Notes under the pieces: model-generated
Told to the model about the DNA's origin: nothing
The model's input: the letters and a program-made list of their open reading frames with translations, nothing else
The model's database searches: none
Assembly (NCBI RefSeq): GCF_030818905.1
Contig: NZ_JAUTAZ010000001.1
Location: 620,001-684,000, forward strand
DNA length: 64,000 nt
Direction: 5' to 3'
Origin: Microbacterium sp. SORGH_AS_0888
Lineage (GTDB): Bacteria; Actinomycetota; Actinomycetes; Actinomycetales; Microbacteriaceae
Position numbers and translations under genes: made by a program
Part shown: positions 56,543 through 64,000 of the stretch, piece by piece
Layout: the number at the start of each line of letters is the position of its first letter
How positions within the stretch are numbered: the first letter of the stretch is position 1

Positions 56543-57628
56543 TTACTGGCCGATCTCCTGATAGGCCGCGAACAGCAGCGACTCGTCGGGCGCCTGCAGC
56601 ACGGTCGGCCGCGCGATGTCGTCGAGCACGATGAACCGCAGCATCCCGCCGCGGGACTTCTTGTCGCGCTGCATCGTGGCGAGCAGCTGCGGCCACGCAC
56701 CGGCCCGGTAGCTCAGGGGCAGGCCGAGCATCTCGAGGATGCGGCGATGCCGATCGACCGCCTCGTCCGAGAGACGCCCCGCCAGCCGGGACAGCTCGGC
56801 CGCGTACATCATCCCGATCGAGATCGCCGCACCGTGCCGCCACTGGTACCGCTCCGCGTGCTCGATGGCGTGCCCGAGCGTGTGCCCGTAGTTGAGGACC
56901 TCGCGCAGGCCCGCCTCACGGAGGTCCTCCCCGACGACCCGCGCTTTCATCTCGATCGCCAGCTCGATGCAGCGACGGAACGCGGGGCTCGCGGGGTCGA
57001 CGGCCGCGACCGGGTCCGCCTCGATGAGGTCGAGGATCTCGGGATACCAGATGAACCCCGCCTTCACGACCTCCGCGAAGCCCGCGACCCGTTCGTTGGC
57101 GCTGAGCGTGTCCAGCAGATCGAGGTCGCAGATCACCGCGCGCGGCGGCCAGAACGCGCCCACGAGGTTCTTGCCCTCTGCCGTGTTGATGCCGGTCTTG
57201 CCGCCGACGGCCGCGTCGACCATCCCGAGCACCGTCGTGGGCACCTGCACGAGCGCGACGCCGCGCAGCCAGGTCGCGGCGACGAAGCCCGCGAGATCGG
57301 TCACCGCGCCGCCGCCGAACCCGACGACCGCGTCCGTCCGTGTGAAGTCCGCCTGGCCCATGACCTGCCAGCAGAAGGCGGCCACCTCGACCCGCTTGCC
57401 GGACTCCGCGTCCGGGATCTCGGCCAGCAGCACCTCCCGGGCGCTCGAGGCCTGCAGCCGCTCCCGCAGCTCGGCGGCCTTGGCGCTCAGGGTCGGCGGA
57501 TGCACGACGAGCACCTTCCGTGTCGCGCTCGGCAGTGCCGCGTCGATCCGGTCGAGGACGCCGCGTCCCACCGTCACGTCATACGGCGCGTCGCCGCCCA
57601 CGGAGACAACGGTCGGCTGGTCTGTCAT
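56543..57628 (-). CDS. aroB: 3-dehydroquinate synthase
   Basis: A 361-residue NAD- and metal-dependent enzyme that cyclises DAHP. VGFGGGAVTDLAGFVAATWLRGVALVQVPTTVLGMVDAAVGGKTGIN contains the NAD and active-site loops; Glu in GFAEVVKAG, and the zinc histidines in LNYGHTLGHAIE and RHGAAISIGM are present. The ATG overlaps the aroK stop (ATGA). aroQ, its usual neighbour, is displaced 5 kb away by the catabolic module. Confidence 0.97.
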   Translation of the reverse strand: MTDQPTVVSVGGDAPYDVTVGRGVLDRIDAALPSATRKVLVVHPPTLSAKAAELRERLQASSAREVLLAEIPDAESGKRVEVAAFCWQVMGQADFTRTDAVVGFGGGAVTDLAGFVAATWLRGVALVQVPTTVLGMVDAAVGGKTGINTAEGKNLVGAFWPPRAVICDLDLLDTLSANERVAGFAEVVKAGFIWYPEILDLIEADPVAAVDPASPAFRRCIELAIEMKARVVGEDLREAGLREVLNYGHTLGHAIEHAERYQWRHGAAISIGMMYAAELSRLAGRLSDEAVDRHRRILEMLGLPLSYRAGAWPQLLATMQRDKKSRGGMLRFIVLDDIARPTVLQAPDESLLFAAYQEIGQ

Positions 57629-58161
57629 ACGTGTGCCTCTCCTGCGATGCGCTCCCGCGCCCAGTCGACGATCGCCTGCACGACCTCCGAGATCGGGCCG
57701 CGCGAGGTGTCGAACTCGACGTCGGACACCTCGTCGTAGAACGGCCGGCGCTCGGCCATGATGCGCTGCCACTGCGTGACCGGGTCCTCGCCCGCGAGGA
57801 GCGGCCGGTTCCCCCCGCCGATGCGGTGCCCGATGACGTGGGGAGCGACCGTGAGCAGCACGACCCGGTGCGCGGCCAGGTCCGCCCGCGTCTGCGGATC
57901 GATGACCGATCCGCCGCCGAGGGCGATGACACCCTCATTGCCCAGGGCACGGGCGACGGTCTCGCGCTCGATGCGCCGGAACTCCGCCTCGCCGCGCGAC
58001 CGGAACAGGTCCGGGATCGGGCCGTGGTCGCGCACGACGAGCGCGTCGGTGTCGACGAAGGGCACGTCGAGCGCGCGCGCGACGCGCCGCCCGATGCTCG
58101 TCTTCCCCGCCCCCATCGGCCCGACGAGCACGAGCGTGGGCGCGGCGGGCGCCTGGGTCAC
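57625..58161 (-). CDS. aroK: Shikimate kinase
   Basis: A 178-residue P-loop kinase phosphorylating shikimate. [17 protein letters not shown] is Walker A, FVDTDALV the shikimate-binding DxD, RRIERE and ALGGGSV the remaining substrate motifs; the lid Arg is in NRPLL. The GTG start overlaps the aroC stop (GTGA) and its stop overlaps aroB. Confidence 0.96.
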   Translation of the reverse strand: MTQAPAAPTLVLVGPMGAGKTSIGRRVARALDVPFVDTDALVVRDHGPIPDLFRSRGEAEFRRIERETVARALGNEGVIALGGGSVIDPQTRADLAAHRVVLLTVAPHVIGHRIGGGNRPLLAGEDPVTQWQRIMAERRPFYDEVSDVEFDTSRGPISEVVQAIVDWARERIAGEAHV

Positions 58162-59369
58162 AGAAGCCCCGGGTCGCTCGCCGTCGTGGAGCGCAGCGTG
58201 TCGGGGATCGCCGCGAGGTACGTCTCGAGGTTGCGGCGGGTCTCGGCGACGTTGTCGCCGCCGAACTTCTCGAGCACCGACTCCGCGAGCACGATCGCGA
58301 CCATCGCCTCGGCCACGACGCCCGCAGCCGGCACGGCGCAGACGTCGGAACGCTGGTGGTGGGCCGAAGCCGTGTCGCCCGTCGCGACATCGACGGTCCG
58401 CAATGCGTGCGGGATCGTCGCGATGGGCTTCATCCCGGCGCGCACCCGCAGCACGGTCCCGGTCGACATCCCGCCCTCGGTGCCGCCCGCGCGATCGCTG
58501 CCGCGCACGATGCCGTCCTCCGACGCGAACAGCTCGTCGTGGGCCGCGGATCCCCGACGGGTCGTCGTGAGGAAGCCGTCGCCCACCTCGACGCCCTTGA
58601 TCGCCTGGATGCTCATGAGCGCCTGCGCGAGCTTGCCGTCGAGTCGACGATCCCACTGCACGTGGGAACCGAGCCCCGGGGGCAGACCGTACGCGAGGAC
58701 CTCGACGATCCCGCCGAGAGTGTCCCCGTCCTTCTTGGCCGCGTCCACCTCGGCGACCATGAGGGCGCTCGTGTCCGGATCGAAGCAGCGCAACGGATCC
58801 GCGTCGAGCGTGTCGACGTCGTCCGGATGCGGCAGGGCGGCGCCCTCGGGCACGCGCACCGGCCCGATCGAGAGCGTGTGGCTCACCAGTCGGATGCCGA
58901 GCTCCCCGAGGAACGCGCGGGCCAGAGTGCCGAGCGCCACGCGGGCAGCCGTCTCGCGCGCGCTCGCACGCTCGAGGATCGGGCGCGCCTCGTCGAAGCC
59001 GTACTTCTGCATTCCGACCAGGTCGGCGTGTCCCGGGCGCGGACGCGTCAGCTCGGCGCCCCTCCCCCGCGACTTCTCGGTCAGCTCGACGGGCTCCGCG
59101 CTCATGACCTCGACCCACTTGGGCCACTCCGTGTTGCCGATGCGCACCGCGATCGGGCTGCCAAGGGACAGACCGTGACGCACGCCCGCGGAGATCGTGA
59201 GCTCGTCCTCTTCGAACTTCATGCGCGAACCGCGCCCATAGCCGAGCTTGCGGCGCGCGAGATCGGCCTGGATGGCGGCTCGCGAGATGGGGACACCCGC
59301 GGGGAGCCCTTCCATGATGGCGACGAGTTCAGGGCCGTGCGATTCGCCGGCGGTGAGGACGCGGAGCAT
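58158..59369 (-). CDS. aroC: Chorismate synthase
   Basis: A 403-residue FMN-dependent enzyme making chorismate from [29 protein letters not shown] at the N-terminus, the [13 protein letters not shown] region, [26 protein letters not shown] and [26 protein letters not shown] are the signatures. ATG 59369 is clear from homology. It sits 4 bp after aroE and overlaps aroK. Confidence 0.97.
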   Translation of the reverse strand: MLRVLTAGESHGPELVAIMEGLPAGVPISRAAIQADLARRKLGYGRGSRMKFEEDELTISAGVRHGLSLGSPIAVRIGNTEWPKWVEVMSAEPVELTEKSRGRGAELTRPRPGHADLVGMQKYGFDEARPILERASARETAARVALGTLARAFLGELGIRLVSHTLSIGPVRVPEGAALPHPDDVDTLDADPLRCFDPDTSALMVAEVDAAKKDGDTLGGIVEVLAYGLPPGLGSHVQWDRRLDGKLAQALMSIQAIKGVEVGDGFLTTTRRGSAAHDELFASEDGIVRGSDRAGGTEGGMSTGTVLRVRAGMKPIATIPHALRTVDVATGDTASAHHQRSDVCAVPAAGVVAEAMVAIVLAESVLEKFGGDNVAETRRNLETYLAAIPDTLRSTTASDPGLL

Positions 59370-59373
59370 TGCT

Positions 59374-60222
59374 CTAGTCTCCCACGGCGGCGTCGCCGGC
59401 GAGTGCCGCACGCATCGCGGCGATCACCTCGTCCTCGTTCTCGAGCGGTCGGTCGGGAGCGCCGCCCACGAAGATGCGCACCTGGAGGACCGCCTGCTGC
59501 AGCAGCATGCCGAGCCCGTCCCAGGCTTCGCCGCCCCGGCGCTGCCATGCCGTCCCGAGCACACTCGGCCAGTGGCCGTAGACCACGTCGTAGAGCGCGC
59601 CGCCGGCATCCGCGAGCGTGGCCGCGGCGTCGTCCGACAGCGGGGCGCCGCCGGGAAGGGCGGCGACCGTGAGCGGCACCGGCGCATAGGCGTCTGCGAA
59701 GAACGGGACCGGCGTGACGGCGACCCCCAGCAGGTCGCCTCCCAGGTGCTGCAGCGGCCCGACCGCGGTGCGCCGGCGCGCGACGACCTCGACCTCCTTC
59801 GCCCCCAGCTCGGCGAGGGCGACCAGCGCAGACGTCGCGGTGGAGCCGGCGCCGATGATGCGCGCCCGCTCGACGCCCGTGAACCCGCGTTCCCGCAGGT
59901 CGCGTACGAGCCCGCCGACGTCGGTGTTGAACCCGTGCGGTCCCGCCGCGCTCAACAGGTAGGTGTTGACGGCTCCCGTGAGCCGCGCGTGCCGATCGCG
60001 CTGGAACGCACGCAGGTGCGCGACCTGCTTGAGCGGCATCGTGAGGGAGAGGCCACGGTAGCTCGGTCCCAGCCCCTCGAGCTCGCGCGCGAACTCGTGC
60101 TCGGCGACCCGGCGACGCCCGTACACCCAGTCAAGTCCGAGCACGCGGTACGCCGCGGCGTGCAGGTCGGGCGACCGGCTGTGGTCGATCGGGTCACCCC
60201 AGACGGCGAGGTGCGTCAGCAT
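59374..60222 (-). CDS. aroE: Shikimate dehydrogenase, NADP-type (biosynthetic)
   Basis: A 282-residue enzyme reducing 3-dehydroshikimate. [20 protein letters not shown] binds shikimate, Lys65 in TMPLKQ and the Asp in FNTDVGG are catalytic. The [10 protein letters not shown] loop is followed by VVARRRTA, basic residues expected to bind the NADP phosphate, in contrast with QsuD. The ATG overlaps the mltG stop by 7 nt; it is part of the mltG-aroE-C-K-B operon. Confidence 0.95.
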   Translation of the reverse strand: MLTHLAVWGDPIDHSRSPDLHAAAYRVLGLDWVYGRRRVAEHEFARELEGLGPSYRGLSLTMPLKQVAHLRAFQRDRHARLTGAVNTYLLSAAGPHGFNTDVGGLVRDLRERGFTGVERARIIGAGSTATSALVALAELGAKEVEVVARRRTAVGPLQHLGGDLLGVAVTPVPFFADAYAPVPLTVAALPGGAPLSDDAAATLADAGGALYDVVYGHWPSVLGTAWQRRGGEAWDGLGMLLQQAVLQVRIFVGGAPDRPLENEDEVIAAMRAALAGDAAVGD

Positions 60223-61451
60223 CCCGCATCCGGATGATCCGTGCACCACGCGCGCCACTGCTCGACCGCCGCCTCGTGGTCTGCGTCGTTGGATGTGAAC
60301 ACGGTCTCGCCCGTGTCGAGGTTGACGGTGACGAAGTAGAGCCAGTCCCCGGCGGCGGGGTGCAGCGCCGCATCGATCGCGAGATCGCCGGGGTTCGCGA
60401 TCGGCGTCGCCGGCAGACCCGTGATGACGTAGGTGTTCCACTTGTTGTCATCGGCGAGTGCGGCGGCGGAGCTCGACACCGTGCCGTCGTGCATGGAGCC
60501 GTAGCCGTACTGCGCCGTCGAGTCCATCTGCAGCTTCATGCCGATGTCCAGACGGTTCTGGATCACCCGCGAGACCTTGTAGAAGTCGTCGGTGTTGCGC
60601 GCCTCGCGCTGGATGATCGACGCGATCGTGAGGATGCGTTCACGGTCCGTCGCGGCGACCTGCGCATCGTCGAGCGCCTTCACGCTGCGATCGACCATCG
60701 TGCGGATGACGTCGTGCGGGGTCGTCCCGGGATCGAAGGTGTACGTCGCCGGGAACAGCCACCCCTCCAGCGACGGCGCACTCACGCCGTAGGCCGACGG
60801 GTCCGCGGCGGCCGCCTTCAGGTCGTCGAGCGACATCTGCAGCGCGCTGCTGATCCGCTCGAGCGAGGTGGACACCGTGAGCCCCTCCTGCAGCTGGACC
60901 GTGTTCGACATGCGGTTCGCGGGATCGAGCAGTGCGGCGACCGCGGCCGCCGCCGTCATCTTGAGCTGCAGCTTGTAGACGCCGGGCTGGAAGTCGGGGT
61001 TCTGGCCCGAGGAGACCAGGTACGAGTAGACCACGCCGGAAGTCCTGGTGACGCCGGCCTGGAACAGCGCGTCGGACACGTTCGCGCCCGTGTCGCCGGA
61101 CGTGATCGTGACGGTGGCCTCGCCCTCGGCGATGCCGGCCTCGTAGTCGCTCGGCTCCTGCCATCCCATGAGCGAGCGGATCTGCGGCTCGTACGTGTTC
61201 CACACCCACAGGCCGGCTCCCGCGAGCCCGCCCAGCAGCACGACGACGATCGCGAACGCGATCCAGCCTGCGGCGCGGCGGCGGCGACGGGTCGGACGCG
61301 CCGGCGGGGCGCCGATAGCCTCCGTCGTCGCACGCCCGGTGAACAGGTCCTCCAGGTCGCCCGCCTGTCCCGTGGACGGGGTCTCGGCGGTGGGCCGTGC
61401 CTCCCGCGCCTCGCGGGCGGCACGTCGGGAGGGCGGCGGGGTGTCGGACAT
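60216..61451 (-). CDS. mltG: Endolytic murein transglycosylase MltG
   Basis: A 411-residue membrane-anchored enzyme that ends nascent glycan strands. An 80-residue charged cytoplasmic segment precedes one transmembrane helix (AGWIAFAIVVVLLGGLAGAGLWVW), followed by a LysM-like domain and the YceG catalytic domain: LEGWLFPATYTF, the catalytic Glu in IASIIQREARN, MDSTAQYGYG, TGLPATPIANPG. The long acidic/basic N-terminal tail is typical of actinobacteria. ATG 61451 is 1 bp from the ruvX stop. Confidence 0.95.
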   Translation of the reverse strand: MSDTPPPSRRAAREAREARPTAETPSTGQAGDLEDLFTGRATTEAIGAPPARPTRRRRRAAGWIAFAIVVVLLGGLAGAGLWVWNTYEPQIRSLMGWQEPSDYEAGIAEGEATVTITSGDTGANVSDALFQAGVTRTSGVVYSYLVSSGQNPDFQPGVYKLQLKMTAAAAVAALLDPANRMSNTVQLQEGLTVSTSLERISSALQMSLDDLKAAAADPSAYGVSAPSLEGWLFPATYTFDPGTTPHDVIRTMVDRSVKALDDAQVAATDRERILTIASIIQREARNTDDFYKVSRVIQNRLDIGMKLQMDSTAQYGYGSMHDGTVSSSAAALADDNKWNTYVITGLPATPIANPGDLAIDAALHPAAGDWLYFVTVNLDTGETVFTSNDADHEAAVEQWRAWCTDHPDAGC

Positions 61452-61452
61452 G

Positions 61453-61926
61453 TCAGACGTTCTCCTCGGCCGGGGGTACGGGTGCTCCGGCCGGTCGCCC
61501 CGTCTGCTTCTCCGCGTCGAGCGCACTCTGCAGCAGGATGACGGCGGCGACTTGATCGACAATGCTACGAGAGTTCCGCTGCGAACGACCGGACTGGCGC
61601 AGAACAGCGTGGGCGGATACGGTACTCAGCCTCTCGTCGACCAGGCGCACCGGGACGGGCGCCGCGGCGGCGACGGCCCCGGCGAACGCTCGCGCATCCG
61701 TGGTGGAGGGCGTGTCGGCGCCGCTCAGCGACGTCGGGAGCCCGACGAGGATCTCGACCGCCTCGTGCTCGACAGCCAGCTCCACGACCCGCGCCACCGC
61801 GACGCCATCGCGCCGAACGGTCTCGACCGGGGTCGCGAGCAGCCCGTCGGGGTCGCATCGTGCGACCCCGACCCGGGCTTTGCCCACGTCGACGCCGAGG
61901 CGCACGCCACGGCGGAATCCGCTCAC
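61453..61926 (-). CDS. ruvX: Holliday-junction resolvase-like RuvX (YqgF)
   Basis: A 157-residue RNase H-fold nuclease, essential in many bacteria for 16S rRNA 5' processing. LGVDVGKARVGVARCD, VGLPTSLSGAD, VRLVDERLSTVSA and VDQVAAVILLQSALD carry the metal-binding acids. The GTG at 61926 overlaps the expected alaS stop (GTGA). In the sequence as given, an apparent insertion puts alaS in the same frame as ruvX, so a spurious AlaS-RuvX fusion can be read; RuvX itself is normal. Confidence 0.93.
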   Translation of the reverse strand: MSGFRRGVRLGVDVGKARVGVARCDPDGLLATPVETVRRDGVAVARVVELAVEHEAVEILVGLPTSLSGADTPSTTDARAFAGAVAAAAPVPVRLVDERLSTVSAHAVLRQSGRSQRNSRSIVDQVAAVILLQSALDAEKQTGRPAGAPVPPAEENV

Positions 61927-64000
61927 GCGGCGCCGATCAGGCGGCGGACCTCGGCGAGGGCGTCGCCCAGACGTGCCAGGGTCGGCGCCGCCGCCCTGGG
62001 CGACGTCGTCACGTCCACCGCCTCCTCCGCCGAGCACGGCGGCCGCGGCCTTGGCGAGCACGCCCGCTCGGGCTCCGTGACCGCGCGCGCCGTCGTTCGT
62101 CGCGACGACGACCGTCGGGCGACCTCCCACGATCGCGCCCAGCGCGACGACCGCCGCACGGTCGTTCATCCGGTCCCGCACCTGCAGGGTGAGGGTACGC
62201 AGGTCGTCGGCCGAGGCCGCTTCGCCGACGGATGCCGCCACCAGCGACACGTCCCCGATGCGGGTGGCGGACTCGGCCAGCGCCGGCGCCCGCTCCGCGA
62301 GCGCACGCGCCTCGAAGGCGGCGATCTTCTTCTCCGCCGCCTTCAGGTTCGCGGTCAGCTCGGCGATCCGCGCGGGCAGCTGATCGCGCGGCGCCTTCAG
62401 CGCCGTCGAGAGCTGCGAGACGATCGACCGCTCTGCGGCGAGCTCGCGGAAGGCGTCGAGTCCCACGAGGGCTTCGACACGGCGGTTCGAGGCGCCCACG
62501 GACGACTCGCCCACGAGGCTCACGAGCCCGATCTCGGCGCTCGAGGAGACATGCGTGCCACCGCACAGCTCGCGCGACCAGGGGCCGCCGATGTCGACCA
62601 TGCGCACCGTGTCGCCGTACTTCTCGCCGAACAGCGCCATCGCGCCGAGCTCCTTGGCCTCCGCGAGCGAGAGCACCCGCGTCGTGACCTCGAGGTTGTC
62701 GCGCACGGCGTTGTTGGTGATCTCCTCGATCTCGCTCTTGGTCGCATCCGACAGTGCCTGGCTCCACGTGAAGTCGAAGCGGAGGTATCCGGCACGGTTC
62801 AGCGAGCCGGCCTGCGTGGCGCTGCGGCCCAGCGTGTCGCGGAGGGCCGCGTGCACCAGGTGGGTCGCGGAGTGCGCCTGACGTGCGGCGCGGCGATTGA
62901 CCGCATCCACGACGGTCGTGGCGGCGGCGCCGACGGCGACCTCACCCGCCGTGACCTCGACCGTGTGGCTGATGAGGCCGGGCACGGGACGCTGGACGTC
63001 GAGGACCTCGAGCTCGTAGCCGGGACCGACGATCACGCCCTTGTCCGCGACCTGACCGCCGGACTCCGCGTACAGCGCGGTCTCGGCCAGGACGACCTCC
63101 GCGATCTGGCCCTCGCCCGCACGATCGACCGGGATGCCGTCGACCAGCAGTCCGAGCACGCTCGACTCGGTCTCGAGGTCGGTGTACCCGGTGAAGACGG
63201 TCTCGCCGGCGGCCCGCAGCTCGCGATACACCGAGTGGTCCGCGATCGCACGGCGCCGCGCCTTGGCGTCGGCCTTCGCGCGGGTCTTCTGCTCCTGCAT
63301 GAGCTCGTCGAACGCCGCGCGGTCGACATCCAGCCCGGCCTCTGCGGCGACCTCGAGCGTCAGGTCGATCGGGAAGCCGTAGGTGTCGTGCAGGAGGAAG
63401 GCCTCCGAGCCGGACAGCGTGGCGCCGCCTGCGGACTTCGTCTGCGCGACCGCCGTGTCGAGGATCGTCGACCCCGACGCAAGGGTGCGCAGGAACGTGT
63501 CCTCCTCCGCGAACGCATACTGCGAGATGCGGTCCCAGTCGGTGGCGACCTCGGGGTAGGCGGACGCCATCGCGTCACGGGAGGCGGAGAACAGCTCGGG
63601 GAAGGTCGGGCCGTCCACCCCCAGCAGGCGCATGGCGCGGATGCTGCGGCGCATGAGGCGGCGGAGGATGTAGCCCCGTCCCTCGTTCGAGGGCGTCACC
63701 CCGTCCGAGAGCAGCATGAGCGACGAGCGCACGTGATCGGCGATGACGCGGTAGCGCACGTCGTCCTCGTGCTCGCGCCCGTAGGGGCGGCCGGAGAGCT
63801 CGACCGCGCGGTCGAGGACCGGACGCACCTGGTCGGTCTCGTACATGTTCTCGACGCCCTGCTTGATGAAGGCGACCCGCTCCAGCCCCATCCCGGTGTC
63901 GATGTTCTTGTGGGGCAGCTCGCCGACGATGTCGAAGTCGACCTTCGATCGCACGTTGTTGATCGCGTACTGCATGAACACGAGGTTCCAGATCTCGGTG
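61923..64000 (-). CDS. alaS: Alanyl-tRNA synthetase (5' partial, apparent 3' frameshift)
   Basis: The N-terminal part lies beyond the right edge (first visible residues TEIWNLVFMQYAINN). Visible: end of the aminoacylation domain (GMGLERVAFIKQG), the editing domain with HSATHLVHAALR and the CGGTHVSSSAEIG zinc/editing motif, and the C-Ala domain ending GGGGGGRDDVAQGG. After GGADP the frame is lost through an extra base near 61978; without it the protein ends RLGDALAEVRRLIGAA with a TGA at 61923 overlapping ruvX. Only about 18 terminal residues are affected, so function may survive if the change is real. Confidence 0.9.

Noticed and set aside
61453-63981. Single AlaS-RuvX fusion protein
   Set aside because: The join arises from one extra base near 61978; the alternative frame restores the normal AlaS end and a GTGA overlap with ruvX.

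Overview
The window looks like a chromosomal segment of a high-GC actinobacterium of the family Microbacteriaceae, most likely Microbacterium or a close relative. This is inferred from base composition, from an actinobacterial gene order (alaS-ruvX-mltG-aroE-C-K-B, efp-nusB, pyrR-B-C-carA-B-pyrF-gmk-rpoZ-metK-priA-fmt-rsmB, his-trp-lgt-gltBD-pyk), and from lineage markers: an ANTAR response regulator, HGxxPAAW and Trp-associated membrane proteins, an actinobacterial IHF domain and a helicase-dead PriA. About 58 protein genes and one tRNA-Leu(CAA) are visible. I see no rRNA, CRISPR array, insertion sequence, prophage or replication origin. Alternative-frame ORFs are long because of the GC content and were left out.

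Layout. 1-6.5 kb is accessory: a transglutaminase-like protein (cut by the left edge), an ArsR regulator coupled to an MFS exporter, small stress-type enzymes, a dienelactone hydrolase/SGNH pair and a luciferase-like monooxygenase. 6.5-13 kb holds a DUF885 peptidase-like protein, polA, a hotdog thioesterase, a methyltransferase, the ANTAR regulator and tRNA-Leu. 13-28 kb is a minus-strand metabolic block: pyk, gltBD, lgt, trpABC, two small membrane proteins and hisIFGE. 28-36 kb has rpe, rsmB, fmt, priA, metK, rpoZ and a gmk fused to an IHF-type DNA-binding domain. 36-44.4 kb is the pyrimidine operon pyrR-B-C-(PH protein)-carA-B-pyrF. 44.5-51 kb has a SixA-like phosphatase, an MBL-Rieske protein, a SWIM-SNF2 helicase, nusB and efp. 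51-56.5 kb is a quinate/shikimate catabolic module (aroQ/qsuC, qsuB, tetR, qsuD, qsuA). 56.5-64 kb is the shikimate-biosynthesis operon aroB-K-C-E, then mltG, ruvX and alaS (cut by the right edge).

How the genes work together. The window carries both the biosynthetic shikimate branch (AroB, AroQ, NADP-type AroE, AroK, AroC) and a catabolic branch (transporter, NAD-type quinate/shikimate dehydrogenase, 3-dehydroshikimate dehydratase). The catabolic branch sits where aroB would normally adjoin aroQ-efp, and the single visible aroQ is translationally coupled to catabolic qsuB. Two near-identical 16-bp operators overlap the -10 boxes of the two divergent catabolic promoters, which suggests that the TetR regulator controls both arms.

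Notable structure. Three unrelated families of extragenic palindromes (one present twice, 105/107 identical) lie just 3' of stop codons inside minus-strand operons. At least ten genes have a TANNNT box exactly 6-7 nt before the start codon, the layout of leaderless transcription. Two housekeeping genes, carA and alaS, each show an apparent single-base insertion; these are either sequencing errors or real lesions. trpE and coaBC are absent from positions where related genomes usually carry them.
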